Shown in pieces: positions 41,900 to 54,900 of a stretch of DNA of 64,000 nt. Made by a program: the position numbers and the translations under genes. The notes under the pieces are model-generated. The model had not been told where the DNA came from and did not search any database. It saw nothing but the letters and a program-made list of their open reading frames with translations. The stretch is from Ephydatia muelleri (Eukaryota > Porifera > Demospongiae > Spongillida > Spongillidae): contig JABACO010000018.1 in assembly GCA_013339895.1 (NCBI GenBank), positions 2,789,727 to 2,853,726 on the forward strand. Direction: 5' to 3'. Positions within the stretch are counted from its first letter, which is position 1. Every line of letters begins with the position of its first letter.

Positions 41900-42340
41900 A
41901 CATGTACTGTGGCTGCACCAATACGTATGTCTGGTATGCTTTGCTTCACCTCTTCCGAGGTTCCAAATGGTGTCAGTGGGAAGGCCTGTTCTGGCAGCTA
42001 CTGTACATGGCTGCACCAATGTGGGTGTTATATTTGGCTGGATTGTAGCCACATAGCTCCACCATACCAGGGGTAGAAAGGTGGAGCAGAAGCTCTTAGA
42101 TGTGAGTGTTCTCCCATCTTTGAAGTGGAAGAGGGGTGAGAGTGAGTGGAACAGTGACAACATTCTCTGTAGGCCTCCATTGCTGGAACTGGACACATGT
42201 GCCTGCCTTTGGTACGCTGAACACACCTGCCCATCTGGTTGGTTTTGGACCACTTGATGAAGAAGTGCATGCCCTCCGGACCAGCAGACATCTTGCCTGG
42301 TAGGTTGGAACCTAGTGTCAAAACTCTGATTGAGTAAATT
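41900..42340 (-). pseudogene. Tyrosine recombinase (DIRS/Crypton-like) remnant
   Basis: Minus-strand blocks in two frames: MHFFIKWSKTNQMGR, HMCPVPAMEAYR, PLFHFKDGRTLT, then ARTGLPTDTIWNLGR and a final Tyr-containing HTRHTYWCS. They follow the order of the YR catalytic domain in integrase-like proteins of cnidarian and sponge DIRS or Crypton elements: KWSKTNQ, CPV-A, LF-F-DG, AA-G-P---I--LGRW, and the catalytic Tyr region. The GHSFRIG box is disrupted. Degraded, with at least one frameshift. Confidence 0.6.
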
Positions 42341-42427
42341 CACTTAGCCTGAGGTGGATGACTCCAGATGGTCAGTCTCAACATTGGGTTCCTGGACCCT
42401 GCTGTTCTTCACCAGTACAAAAAAACA

Positions 42428-43020
42428 GATACAGGATTGTCATCTCCATAGAAACAGTCCCAAACAGACTTTAAAAACAGAGCTCTCTTATTGAACCCTA
42501 GAACAACAAAGTACCAGGACATTATGCAACAGACTAAAATGCCTCTACCACTAGGCCAAAGGCTTTGCATCAGGCCACTCACCCCCCTCCCATCATGTAC
42601 TTGATTGTGAAGTTTATGGCATCAGGACTAATGCTCCCATGCATGCCATCACCATCGCTGCACACAATGTGCGGTTTGTATATAGGTGCTACACATATAA
42701 AGTGTGTGCTTTTAAGACATAGGACCTATGTCTTAAAAGCACACACTTTATATGTGTAGCACCTATATACAAACCGCACATTGTGTGCAGCGATGGTGAT
42801 GGCATGCATGGGAGCATTAATCCTGATGCCATAAACTTCACAATCAAGTACATGATGGGAGGGGGGTGAGTGGCCTGATGCAAAGCCTTTGGCCTAGTGG
42901 TAGAGGCATTTTAGTCTGTTGCATAATGTCCTGGTACTTTGTTGTTCTAGGGTTCAATAAGAGAGCTCTGTTTTAAAAGTCTGTTTGGGACTGTTTCTAT
43001 GGAGATGACAATCCTGTATC
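42428..43020. mobile_element. Zero-spacer palindrome of a tRNA-like (SINE) element
   Basis: 593 bp, centre at 42724, with no loop: the central CATAGGACCTATG is self-complementary except for the middle base. The arms are nearly identical (frames 42565-42759 and 42689-42883 differ at one residue). Each arm's outer part contains TTGGCCTAGTGGTAGAGGC (A-box-like; + strand at about 42889) and GGGTTCAATAAG (B-box-like; about 42950), suggesting a tRNA-derived SINE joined head to head. Confidence 0.7.
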
Positions 43021-43081
43021 TTCCAGTTCTAAGAGAACAAACTGTGTACCTGTAAACAGTTTGTTCTCACAGAACTGGAAG
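43021..43081. repeat. Short hairpin next to the palindrome
   Basis: CTTCCAGTTCTAAGAGAACA pairs with TGTTCTCACAGAACTGGAAG across a loop of roughly 15-20 nt. Confidence 0.8.
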
Positions 43082-43087
43082 TTACCA

Positions 43088-43332
43088 GCACTGTGTAAAA
43101 AGGGTTGTTATACAGTACTGTATAACGCGTGTATTAATGTGTTATGCACACGTTATACACGTGTTATCTGCATGTGTATAACTTTGCGTATGGATACTCT
43201 ATACACAGTTGCGTATAACAACTATAGTATAACACTATGTATAACTTCTGTATAACATTTAGTATAACAATGAATAACAATATGTATAACAGTAGCAAAG
43301 AGTATAACACAGTGTATAACATAATTATGAAT
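43088..43332. repeat. GTATAAC-rich repeat, copy 1
   Basis: It starts GCACTGTGTAAAAAGGGTTG followed by TTATAC, the exact reverse complement of the end of the copy at 58727-58885. Many GTATAAC / GTTATAC heptamers on both strands follow. Confidence 0.75.
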
Positions 43333-43388
43333 TTTGAATTAGTCCCTCATTTCCTGCATATCCTCGTTTCCAGGCCTCTTCTATAAAG

Positions 43389-43700
43389 TTATAAGCGAGT
43401 AAATAGAACGTATATACAGGGAACAAAAAAAAAATAATCAACAGAGAACGAGTTCATTCGGCGACGGTGAAGCATCCATGCAGGTGGAAAGGCCATCAGG
43501 AAAGTTCCGAGCGCGGTGGGCCCAATTGTCTCTCCTTCCGTGGCGACTTGTTTTGCTCTCCCGAGTGTGTCCAAAAACGCGTTTAGTTCCTCCGATCTCC
43601 TCTTAGCATCGTCCCACTGTCCAGTTCCGACACGTTCAGTACATCCCTTTCTTGCATGATCTGTTACTTGTGCGGATCGCCGCTCCCATAGCTATAGTGT
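43389..43700 (-). CDS. Possible terminal exon, unknown
   Basis: After the acceptor-like ACACTATAG the minus strand is open for about 100 codons: ERRSAQVTDHARKGCTERVG, GQWDDAKRRSEELNAFLDTL, GRAKQVATEGETIGPTALGT, ending in FTRL and a stop. Amphipathic and protein-like, unlike the neighbouring repeats. An upstream open stretch with ADLKEGQAIRAQL before GTAAGC (about 43755-43800) is suggestive, but its phase does not join cleanly. Unrecognised. Confidence 0.3.
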
Positions 43701-43790
43701 ATAAAACTAAGACTAAAAACGCACGTACAACATTTTTGAAATCGAGCGCTTACCTAGTTGTGCTCTAATTGCCTGCCCTTCTTTTAAATC

Positions 43791-44022
43791 GGCTTCATTT
43801 CAGAGTCCGGTTGTAGTTCGCAATGCCAGCTACATAGCAAAAATGATAGAACTCACACCTTTAACCGTCAACAAGTATACCTTCAACCTCTTCTATGCTG
43901 ATATCCGAGACATCACTTCAGCGTTATGGACGCTTGAGATTCTGAGAACAAAGAATTCCCGTTACCAATACAAAGCCACACTGCTTACGCTTCTTGAGAC
44001 TTCAGCTGATTCTCCTCAGTAG
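43791..44022 (+). other. Open stretch after a splice-acceptor-like site
   Basis: TTCATTTCAG is followed by about 76 open codons without an ATG start (SPVVVRNASYIAKMIELTPL ... LLTLLETSADSPQ, stop). It overlaps the opposite-strand candidate at 43755-43800. No family recognised. Confidence 0.2.
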
Positions 44023-44539
44023 GAAGGAAATAAAAAAAGAAGCCGATATAACGTTACTGTACCTGCACAGAAAGTGATGTCCTCTATCGAGTTGATGTTA
44101 CAGCATCGCTTTGAGACAGTTTTGGTCGCAACCTCTCTTACTAATTGTTATACATGTCCGCTACTGAAAATGATTCTCCTGCAGGAGTAGCATCGCCATG
44201 CTGCCTAGGACCTAAGGTTCGGCGCGGGTATCTTCGTCGTCATGGTACTAGTATATCGACTGATAGGTTCTGCTGTGACGCGATCGTTGCTCAGGGATCT
44301 GTTAGAGAAGAAACCTGGGAATTAGCAACTAGTCCCTCAATTTACTTGAAGACCTACGCAAGATACTTCTTCTGGCTGATAGAAACGTACGGTTAGTTGC
44401 AGTAGATTTCCCGACGATGACGCCATACCTGCATGTGGCTTTGAAGAGTCTACGCATGCGCGTTACATTCATTTGAAATGGAAGTCTCGTACGCTGTATT
44501 TGTTCCAAACTGGGGTTTCAAAAGCTACTTATTACAGAC

Positions 44540-45170
44540 ATATGACTTATTTGATGCACATCAGAATACCGGGTCTGGCCAATAACATGATTCTATTTGA
44601 TGCACACCAGCCACCATGACTCTATTACATGCACACCAGGGACTGCCACTTAATTCAATACAAACCTGTGTCTGGCCGCTATCCTGATTCTATTTGAAGC
44701 ACACTGGGTGTGGTCGCTAACATGATTCTATCTGATGCACACCAGGGATTCCACTACCATGACTTGATTTGTAGTTTTAACTATAGCTATGCTACCTGTC
44801 ACTGTAGCAGTGTGCATCAGATAGAATCATATTAGCGGCCAGTCCGGTGTGCATCAAATAAAGTCATGCTATTGGCCAGTCTCTGGTGTGCAGCTGATAG
44901 GATTGTGGTATCGACCAGCTGACCCTGGTGAGCATCAATTAGAAACATGTTAGCGACCTGACCCAGCCAGTGTGCATCAAATTGAATCTTATTAACTTTA
45001 GTGTAATAGTGTATTGGTAGCGACCAGATACAATCTGGATAGCCTGATGATTCAATCTGATGCACACAGGTCTGGCCGTGGCCACTATCCTGATTTCATT
45101 TGATGTACATGACTCTATCAGATGCACACCAGGGACTGGTGATAGCATGATGTATAGAAGTGTACTGGGT
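44540..45170. repeat. Inverted array of about 50-60 bp repeats
   Basis: Units built on TTTGATGCACACCAGG and CTGGCCGCTAACATGATTCT run in one direction to about 44760 and in the reverse direction from about 44810 to 45065, then revert. The two halves can pair. Confidence 0.75.
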
Positions 45171-45179
45171 CATTGCTAT

Positions 45180-46290
45180 AAGTACTCACAAACTTGCTTT
45201 TTTATAATGGTCATATGATATGGCCACACCCCTTTATGACATGTATGAATGTATATTAACATGACATGTACATATATGGAAAAGTTCATTTACATCTCAC
45301 AAGTGCAGGTTGACAACATTTACATGTACAGATGTAATAATACAACAAATACAAATAGTTCACATCAAATCTCCCAGTTTCCATCAATGTAAGGCTTGAT
45401 CCTAGCAGGATAAAAATATATTAAGACATCACACCATGCAAACATATCATACATACAATTTTGATGAAGACTACAGTATTGAAAATCTGGTTACAATTTG
45501 TGCATGTGTGTGTAGATGTGTATGCATGTGTGCCATGTACACACACATACACCACTAACACACACGTGTACACACAGACACACACTAACACACACACTAA
45601 TACACATACACACACATGTGTACATGTGTACACATATACACGTGTACACTAACACATTACTTACCAAGCCTTGTAACTTCCCCAGGTTAAGTAGGTGTGT
45701 AGGTGTACGTACCCAGCCCCTAAGCTCCCCAGCTATATGCTTCTGTCAAAACGTGCCCAGTTGACTGATTGGGGGCCAGGGCAAGAACCCCTCTGAGCTG
45801 TGATTCTGCCAACCCCGACCTATTGGCTGTGGGGAACTCCCGTGAGTGATGCTGGTCACCAGTTGGGAGTCCCTGTGGCCAAGCCATGCGTGGCTTGTTA
45901 GGTCATTTGGGGGAGACTCAGGGAGGCAGGCACCAGATGCACAGCAATTCGGCCGTCCGCACGCGGGTGATTACAAACTACGCATTCAGTCATGCATCCG
46001 TGCATATCACAAAGCGTGCACTCACGATTAACGTAATCCCATTATTTTTCAAACTTCACCGCCCAATCCTGTACGGGAATATCATTAAACGGCCTTTTAA
46101 CCCTCTCCTCACGTATGATTGAATTTGAATTCGAATACCTCTTTACGACACGCCGAGGATACAGCTGCAGTAGAGGACAGGTCCGACGAATTTTAATTAA
46201 GGTATGTAAGGTCAAAAAAGCTAGTTTTCTAATGCCTGAAACCAAAAACAATGTGCACTCGTTGTCGCTCAGGGGTCAGAACAAGGCTGT
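45180..46290. other. Unassigned interval with irregular CA/CACACT tract
   Basis: An irregular CACA-rich stretch spans 45537-45655. No gene supported. Confidence 0.4.
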
Positions 46291-46299
46291 AGCTAGTTG

Positions 46300-48150
46300 T
46301 ATGTACTCACATTGGTCTGAGGCCTCACCACAATGGTCTGAGGCCTCACCACAATGGTCTTCTTAGGGTGATGTGATTCTGAAGGGTGTGGCTATGTTCG
46401 GTGAGTAATTTGTCTCTAATAATGATATACACACGGAAATGTGTATCATACAGTACATTTCATTGTATGTGACGCAAGGTTTGTCCAGTAGGCTTCACAT
46501 TGGTAGGAGACATCACCCCAATAATCTTCTGAGGGTCACGTGATTCTGAAGGGTGTGGCTATCTCAGGTGAGTTGTTTGTCACTAATAATGGTATACATA
46601 CTGACGTGAGTATCACTACATTTCATTGTATGTGACGCAAGGTTTGTCCAGTAAGCTTCACATTGGTATGAGAGATCACCCCAATAATCTTCTGAGGGTC
46701 ACGTGATTCTGAAGGGTGTGGCTATCTCAGGTGAGTTGTTTGTCACTAATAATGGTATACATACTGACGTGAGTATCTCTGCATTTCATTGTATGTGACG
46801 CAAGGTTTGTCCAGTAAGCTTCAGATTGGTATGAGACATCACCCCAATGGTCTTCTGAGGGTCACGCGATTCTGAAGGGTGTGGCTATCTCAGGTGAGTT
46901 GTTTGTCACTAATAATGGTATACATACTGACGTGAGTATCTCTGCATTTCATTGTATGTGACGCAAGGTTTGTCCAGTAAGCTTCACATTGGTATGAGAC
47001 ATCACCCCAATGGTCTTCTGAGGGTCACGCGATTCTGAAGGGTGTGGCTATCTCAGGTGAGTTGTTTGTCACTAATAATGGTATACATACTGACGTGAGT
47101 ATCACTACATTTCATTGTATGTGACACAAGGTTTGTCCAGTAAGCTTCAGATTGATAAGAGACATCACCCCAATGGTCTTCTGAGGGTCACGTGATTCTG
47201 AAGGGTGTGGCTATCTCAGGTGAGTCGTTTGTCACTAATAATGGTATACATACTGACGTGAGTATCACTACATTTCATTGTATGTGACGCAAGGTTTGTC
47301 CAGTAAGCTTCAGATTGATAAGAGACATCACCCCAATGGTCTTCTGAGGGTCACGCGATTCTGAAGGGTGTGGCTATCTCAGGTGAGTTGTTTGTCACTA
47401 ATAATGGTATACATACTGACGTGAGTATCACTACATTTCATTGTATGTGACGCAAGGTTTGTCCAGTAAGCTTCAGATTGATAAGAGACATCACCCCAAT
47501 GGTCTTCTGAGGGTCACGTGATTCTGAAGGGTGTGGCTATCTCAGATGAGTTGTTTGTCACTAATAATGGTATACATACTGACGTGAGTATCACTACATT
47601 TCATTGTATGTGATGCAAGGTTTGTCCAGTAAGCTTCAGATTGGTGTGAGACATCACCCCAATGGTCTTCTGAGGGTCATGTGATTCTGAAGGGTGTGGC
47701 TATCTCAGGTGAGTTGTTTGTCACTAATAATGGTATACATACTGACCTGAGTATCACTGCATTTCATTGTATGTGATGCAAGGTTTGTCCAGTAAGCTTC
47801 AGATTGGTATGAGACATCACCCCAATGGTCTTCTGAGGGTCACGTGATTCTGAAGGGTGTGGCTATCTCAGGTGAGTCGTTTGTCACTAATAATGGTATA
47901 CATACTGACGTGAGTATCACTACATTTCATTGTATGTGACGCAAGGTTTGTCCAGTAAGCTTCAGATTGATAAGAGACATCACCCCAATGGTCTTCTGAG
48001 GGTCACGTGATTCTGAAGGGTGTGGCTATCTCAGGTGAGTTGTTTGTCACTAATAATGGTATACATACAGACGTGAGTATCACTACATTTCATTGCATGT
48101 GACGCAAGGTTTGTCCAGTGTGCTTCAATTTGGTCTGAGGCCTCACCCCA
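46300..48150. repeat. 163-bp tandem satellite
   Basis: GATTCTGAAGGGTGTGGCTA recurs at about 46374, 46542, 46705, 46868, 47031, 47194, 47357, 47520, 47683, 47846 and 48009, a period of 163 bp with about 11 copies; edge units are more diverged. Units contain CACGTG or its decayed forms CACGCG and CATGTG, and TACTGACGTGAGTATCAC. No ORF. Confidence 0.9.
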
Positions 48151-48159
48151 ATGGTCTTC

Positions 48160-49679
48160 TATGGATAAGTGACTATGCAGCACTCACTGGAAATGCATCA
48201 AGAATCTGTTCACCTATCAGAGTCATGTTAATGAATAGTTTTTCATATTGTTGACTTGGTTCTGTGTACAGTGCTACACAAGTATATAACCACACACAAA
48301 AAAGTCATCCACCTGCTGCACAAGGTGGAAGTAGGAACGACTCAGAATGGCACGAGCATTAGCTCTAATTAATGAGTGACTGAGGCGACCAAATAGGTCA
48401 GTTAATGCCTTGGTTATGAATATTATTTTTATGAAGAAAAGCATTATTTTATATATTTCTTGGACGATGGTATATGCTTCAGCTTGCCCCGGAGACTATG
48501 CTCTGCTGCGTGATGTTACTTGTTATATGCATGGCATAAAGAGGCGGGGCACGCAAACAATCTATCGCTAGAATGTACATCGTTCTCTCGGTGTCTGCTT
48601 TGGTGCCTTTCATAAATTACGTCACGCTGAAGGGTCCCCAGCATGCAGGGTGGTAGCAGCCAGTGTGACGATGTATACATGAAGCATGCATCAAGTATCG
48701 GAGGGGTCCATATAGGTGACGTAATTTATGAATGGCCGCTCATATCAATTATACAATAACTCAGGATGCCAACTCCAACCTCCCACTATGGATATGTGTC
48801 TTTCAGAATGCCTCACGCTCTCAGCAAGCGAGGTCTGCGATCGCCATGTCATTAGTACAACATTAGTAGAACATGACGACGCATGCGCTATGGTATAATA
48901 GCAGCCACGTGATCACGTGATGATTATTTTCGTCTCGCGTAGGTAAGTATGGCTCACAGAATGTGTTTTTGATAGGATGTATGACCGCTGTGGAACACTG
49001 CATCTTCCATTGTAAGTCTGAGAGGTGCCATTTTATTCCAAAATCGTCAAACGAAAGCCAGGTGAGTTACCTTTAGCCTACACTCGTTTTGAATTGAAAG
49101 CTTTGCTTGTCAGGAAATAGTGTATTGGGATAACGTTCTGCGATTCAATTTAGGCAGGTTGTTGGTTAGTAAGGACGGCCGGCTACGCTGCACACCGAGG
49201 TGAGCTGTCAATTACGTGTTTTTGTGTGGCACTTTGTTTGTTCCAAGGCGTAACGTCGGGAACAGAATAATGGTGTTCTCTACTGCATTATGGCTGAAAA
49301 TTTGGATTCCTTGATCTACCTGCAACATCCTGGCTGAATAAGAGCGCTAAAACGTACGTGATGTAACAGTACCTCGATCGTTATTGTTACCCTTTTCCTT
49401 CCGCTCAAATGGCGGTGTATTCTACGTGCATTCTGGTTGAACTATTCTAAAGAAAGGTGTTGTGGAAGTCAGATGTTAAAACTTCACAATCAACTGCTCG
49501 GAGGTAAGGCCATGTTTTGGTGAAAGTGTTGTTTCAGTTATGCTTTCTTTTTTACGAACAGGTTTGTTCTCTATCAACTTTGTATGATTTATAGTTTTAT
49601 ATTTTTAAACTTGAAACATTAAATTTTTTGACTGTGATCACTAACTAATAATAGTATTAACTAGTATATTTAACTTTCC
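48160..49679. other. Unassigned interval with a small TIR element
   Basis: At 48612-48734, CATAAATTACGTCAC and GTGACGTAATTTATG form 15-bp terminal inverted repeats of a roughly 120-bp element. Exon-like stretches precede GTGAGT at about 49060 (TAVEHCIFHCKSERCHF) and GTGAGC at about 49199, after CpG-rich sequence, and could mark the start of an unmodelled gene. Not corroborated. Confidence 0.35.
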
Positions 49680-49945
49680 TTACGTCATACGATAATTCTA
49701 TTGCGCGTACACGGTAGGTTCCTCGGTCACGTACAAAATTGCACGTTCGCGCGCGACGTTGCTCTCGAATTACCCCGTGCGCATACAAATAATCCTCCGG
49801 GACCGAGAAATCATTCGTATGAAATCGGTCCACTCACGATTTCGAGAGCACATGGCGCGCAAAATTCGAAAGCACGCTCTTCCGGGTGATATTGCGTGCT
49901 GTCACGGGCCCGGAATCAAAGCCCTGAATTGCTGTGATGGTGGCG
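49680..49945 (+). repeat. CpG-rich dispersed repeat, copy 2
   Basis: Direct-strand partner of 39876-40130; same landmarks and same conserved frame. It stops after CTGTGATGG, beyond which the flanks diverge. Confidence 0.75.
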
Positions 49946-50330
49946 TTGGCCACCCACTGAGTGATCTGCATACCAAGCCAGGACGCTGGCCCAGGCTTGG
50001 GTCCCCGAGTTAGAAGGTCAAGCCTGGTAGGGACCCATCCTGGCTGTATTTAATATTAATAGGCATGACAGTGATTAAGAAATACACAGAAGGGGTACAA
50101 TGGTGATGCAGGGGTGGAGGGTGGGTGATGTGAACCAACAAGCTCTCCTGAAGCACCGGGGAGTGCTGGGAGGCTGCCGGGGCATACAATGAACACATGC
50201 ACTAAATGCACACATACATGTTCTCACTGACACACAGACACACATGTGCGCACCAGCGTGCGTGCACACACACACGCACACACACACACACCTTATGCGC
50301 GAACACAAACATGTACCACCTAGTGCCACT

Positions 50331-51810
50331 GATATACACTCAACACTGATGCACAACACCTAGCAACACTGATGCACAAACACCTAGCAGCATCGATGTA
50401 CACACACCTAGCAAACACTGATGAACACACACCTAGCAAACACTGATGTACACACACCTAGCAACAGTGATGCACACACACCTAGCAACACTGATGCACA
50501 CACACCCAGCAACACTGATGTACACACACCTAGCAACACTGATGTACACACACCTAGCAACAGTGATGCACACACACCTAGCAACACTAATGCACACACA
50601 CCGAGCAAACACTGATGTACACACACCAAGCAACAGTGTTGCACACACACCTAACAACACTGATGCACACACACCTAGCAACATCGATGTACACATATCT
50701 AGCAACACTGATGAACACACACAAACATAGATTCACTGATGCACACACACAGACATACACACTAAGCTACACTAGCTGATGTACACACACCTAGCAACAC
50801 TGATGCACGTACACCTAGCAACATCGAAGTACACACACCTAGCAACATCGATGTACACACACCGAGCAACACTGATGCACACACACCTAGCAACACTGAT
50901 GCACACACACCTAGCAACATCGAAGTACACACATCTAGCAACACTGATGTACACACATCTAGCAACACTGATGCACACACACAAACATAGCAACACTGAT
51001 GCACACACAGACATACACACCAAGCAACACTGATGTACACACACCTAGCAAAACTGATGCACACACACACATAGAAACTACACACTAAGCTACACTGATG
51101 TACACACACCAAGCAACACTTATGTACACACACCTAGCAACACTGATGCACACACACCTAGCAACACTGATGCATACACACCTAGCAACACTGATGCACA
51201 CACACCTAGCAACACTGATGCACACACACCTAGTAACACTGATGCATACACACCTAGCAACAGTGATGAACACACACCTAGCAACACTGATGTACACACA
51301 CCTTGCAACAGTGATGCACACACACCTAGCAACACTGATGAACACACACCTAGCAACACTGATGCACACACACCTAGCACAAACACTGATGTACACACAC
51401 CTAGCAACACTGATGTACACACACCAAGCAACATCGATGTACACACACCTAGCAACACTGATGCACACACACCTAGCAACATCGAAGTACACACACCTAG
51501 CAACACTGATGTACACACATCTAGCAACACTGATGCACACACACAAACATAGCAACACTGATGCACACACAGACATACACACCAAGCAACACTGATGTAC
51601 ACACACCTAGCAACACTGATGCACACACACACATAGAAACTACACACTAAGCTACACTGATGTACACACACCAAGCAACACGGATGTACACACACCTAAC
51701 AACACTGATGAACACACACCTAGTAACACTGATGAACACACACCTAGTAACACTGATGCACACACACCTAGCAACAGTGATGAACACACACCTAGCAACA
51801 CTGATGTACA
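50331..51810. repeat. 24-bp minisatellite, left part
   Basis: Consensus GCACACACACCTAGCAACAC + TGAT (24 bp), with variants GATGTACACACACC and CATCGATGTACAC. Because 24 is divisible by 3, long frames stay open on both strands (MHTHLATL and CVCISVAR periods). They are by-products. The array resumes after the Ty3 element. Confidence 0.95.
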
Positions 51811-51961
51811 TGTAACACCAGTATGAGCACAAGTATGAACTCACACGTAGACAGACAGACATGCAATTACAAAAACAGACTGACTGACACAAAACATTCA
51901 ATGCACCAATATGTGTATATCGTTCGTGCACGTGACACCTGCACTTTGTACTTCCGTTACA
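51811..51961 (-). repeat. 3' LTR of the Ty3/gypsy element
   Basis: 151 bp, TGTAAC...GTTACA, same sequence as 56608-56758. It is the 3' LTR because the coding strand is minus. Confidence 0.95.
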
Positions 51962-51976
51962 TCATTCCCTCCATAA
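51962..51976 (-). promoter_or_regulatory. Polypurine tract
   Basis: The coding strand reads TGGAGGGAATGA immediately before the 3' LTR, as expected for plus-strand priming. Confidence 0.75.
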
Positions 51977-51999
51977 GTTTCTTGTGTCCTCACAAGAAG

Positions 52000-54900
52000 T
52001 CAATAACCAAAATAATCTCTGTATCGTTCAGGAGGTCGATGATTGCGACATGGATACCTCCTGTTACTTTGTACTTCAACAGTAACTTCAGGTGCTGTAT
52101 CATGTCCTAGATCTGGAGGCATAGGTACATCTGCCTCCAACAACTGTTCCACAGGACCCTGTGCTGCATCTTCCTGCCCTTGATTGACAGGTTCATTTTC
52201 CACCACATGCCCTTCATTCTCTCCTCCATGATTCACATCATCCTCATACTCAACCCATGTGTAGCCTGCACGGTCTTGCATGCAATTCTTTTCTGGAGAC
52301 TTTGCGGGTTCTTTTTCAGTCACGTCGATCTCAACTTTTTCTGGGCAACCATAGTAGGGCTTCAAACGATTACTATGGACAATTAGGCATTTGGTACTAC
52401 CAATCAGTTGCACCCTGTAGTTAACCACACTGATTCTGTCAATGACTGTATAAGGGCCTCGCCAGAAAGATGAAAATTTGCGACTCAAACCGCTCTTGAC
52501 AGCAGGAGTGTACAACCATACTATATCACCAACCTGGAATTGTGTTTCTTCATTTTTTGATTTACTGTGAGCATCTGCAAATTGTTTCTGATGTTGATGA
52601 GCTGAAACGAGCTTCTGACGGACCTCAGCAAATGCTGCTTTTACAGATTGTTGTAGTTTCCGCACATATTGAGGGAGCTGTGTGCACTGTTCTTGCTGTG
52701 TACGACCCAACATCACATCCACAGGTAAGGTAGGTGAGCGACCAAACATTACAGAAAAAGGAGTAAACCCAGTAGAGTCATGAACTGCTGTTCGGTATGC
52801 AAACAATACAGTCTGGAGATGTTCATCCCAGTCCTTCTGGTTGTCTGCAACAACCTTTGAGAGCATCGCTTCTAAGGTTCGGTTGAAACGCTCAACTTGT
52901 CCGTTTCCTTGTGGATGGTAAGGGGTAGTCTGTGTCCGCTTTATCCCTAGCTTTGAACAGAGGGACTGTATGACTGTACTCACAAAGTTAGCACCTTGAT
53001 CACTATGCAGATAATGTGGCACACCATAGCGACAAATAATTTCATCGACCAGTACCCTCGCTAGTGTGAGACTATCTGTGGACTTCAATGGAAATGCCTC
53101 AACCCACTTGCTGAACAGGTCTGTCACAACCAGGATATACCTGCATCCACTTGCTGCAGCTGGCAATGGGCCCATGATGTCCCATGAGAGCTTCTGAAAT
53201 GGATGGTTGCTCTCGATAGTGCCAATGGGAGCATGCTGAGTTGGAACAGGGTTAGTTCGTTTTTGACACCGCTCACATTGTTGGACCATATTTCGAACAT
53301 CTTGTTCATATCCTTGCCAGTAGAAGCGTTCTTTAACCTTCTCCAAGGTCTTATGAGTTCCAAGATGTCCTGATTTATTGTGGAGTTCTTCCAGAACCAT
53401 TTGTCTCAGGGCAGCAGGAACCACTAGCTGTGCATGTGAATCATCACTACCTCCCCGTTGTCTCATTAGAAGTCCTTTCTTCAGTTGGTATTCTCCATGT
53501 TTATGGTCACTCCCATCTGTCTGAAGCTTCTGCATAATTTCTGCAATGTACGCATCCTTCGCTTGTTCTTGCCGCAGCATTTCTGTGTCGCTGAGACAGG
53601 TTATTTCATTAACTACCGCAACCTGGTCAGCACTGTCATCCGGTCTCCGTGACATTGTATCTGCATTCCCATTGCACCTCCCTGGTCTGTACAACACCTT
53701 TATGTCAAATTGCTGAAGGTAGAGAAGCCACCGAGTCAATCGTCCTCCTGTATCTTTGAGCCCTTGCAGTGATGTCAGTGGGTTGTGATCAGTGAGCAAT
53801 GTGAATGGCCGGCCATAAAGGTAGGGATAGAATTCCTTAACTGCTGCTACCACTGCCAATGCTTCTCTTTCGATTGTTGAATACCTTCTCTCCGCTTTGT
53901 TCATTTGCCGGCTCCAGTATGCTATCACTTGCTCTTTACCATCAGTTGTCTGGCTTAGGATTCCTCCTAAAGCAATCCCTGAAGCATCAGTTGCCAGTAC
54001 AAATGGATTAGAGAAATTTGGATACGCCAAGATTGGTGGAGTTGTCAGTCTTTGTTTCAAAACCCTGAATGCACTGTCACATTGTTCTGTCCATTGATAA
54101 CTAGATCCAGACTTCCGCGTAAGCTTGTGTAGGGGTTCCGTAATATCTGAGTAGTGTTCAATGAATCTACGGTAATAGTTACTCAATCCAAGAAACTGCC
54201 TAAGCTCCTTGATATCAGATGGAACAGGATATGATGTTATGGCCTTTATCTTTTCTGGGTCAGCTTGGACTCCCTTACAGGATACAATGTGGCCCAGATA
54301 ATGAATCTCCTTCTGTGCAAAGTGACACTTTTCAGGTTTAAGTGTAAGACCGGCCTTACGTAGATGCTGGAAAACAGTTGCTAATCGTTCAAGATGTTGA
54401 GGGAATGTCATGCTAAATATCACAATGTCATCCAGGTAAACTAAGCACTGTTCGTAAGTAAGACCTGCCAGGACACACTCCATGAGCCTCTCAAAGGTGG
54501 CTGGTGCATTGGTTAAGCCAAAAGGCATGACATTAAATTCATAGTGACCATCTCGTGTAGAAAAGGCAGTCTTTTCCTTGTCTCCTTCTTCTACCTCGAC
54601 CTGCCAATATCCTGATGCTAGATCCAACGTGGTGAAAAACTGAGATCCAGAGAGTGATTCCAGGGTCTCGTCGATCCTTGGTAACGGGTAAGCATCCTTG
54701 TGGGTAATGGCATTGAGCTTCCTGTAGTCGACACAGAATCTCCATGTGCCATCTTTCTTCTTCACCATTAATACTGGAGAGGACCATGGACTAGAACTCT
54801 CTCTAATAATTCCTTCTTTCAGCATTTTCTGGACTTCTGTTCGCACAGTATCTTGAAGGGCATAAGGAATGCGTCTTAATGGTTGCCGAACGGGAGGGCC

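Noticed and set aside
42870..42965. Functional tRNA gene
   Set aside because: A-box and B-box-like motifs are present, but no convincing cloverleaf (acceptor stem, anticodon arm) could be drawn; a tRNA-derived SINE is more likely.
51085..51695. CRISPR-like regular array
   Set aside because: The repeats are directly tandem without unique spacers and continue for kilobases in a eukaryotic context; this is a minisatellite.
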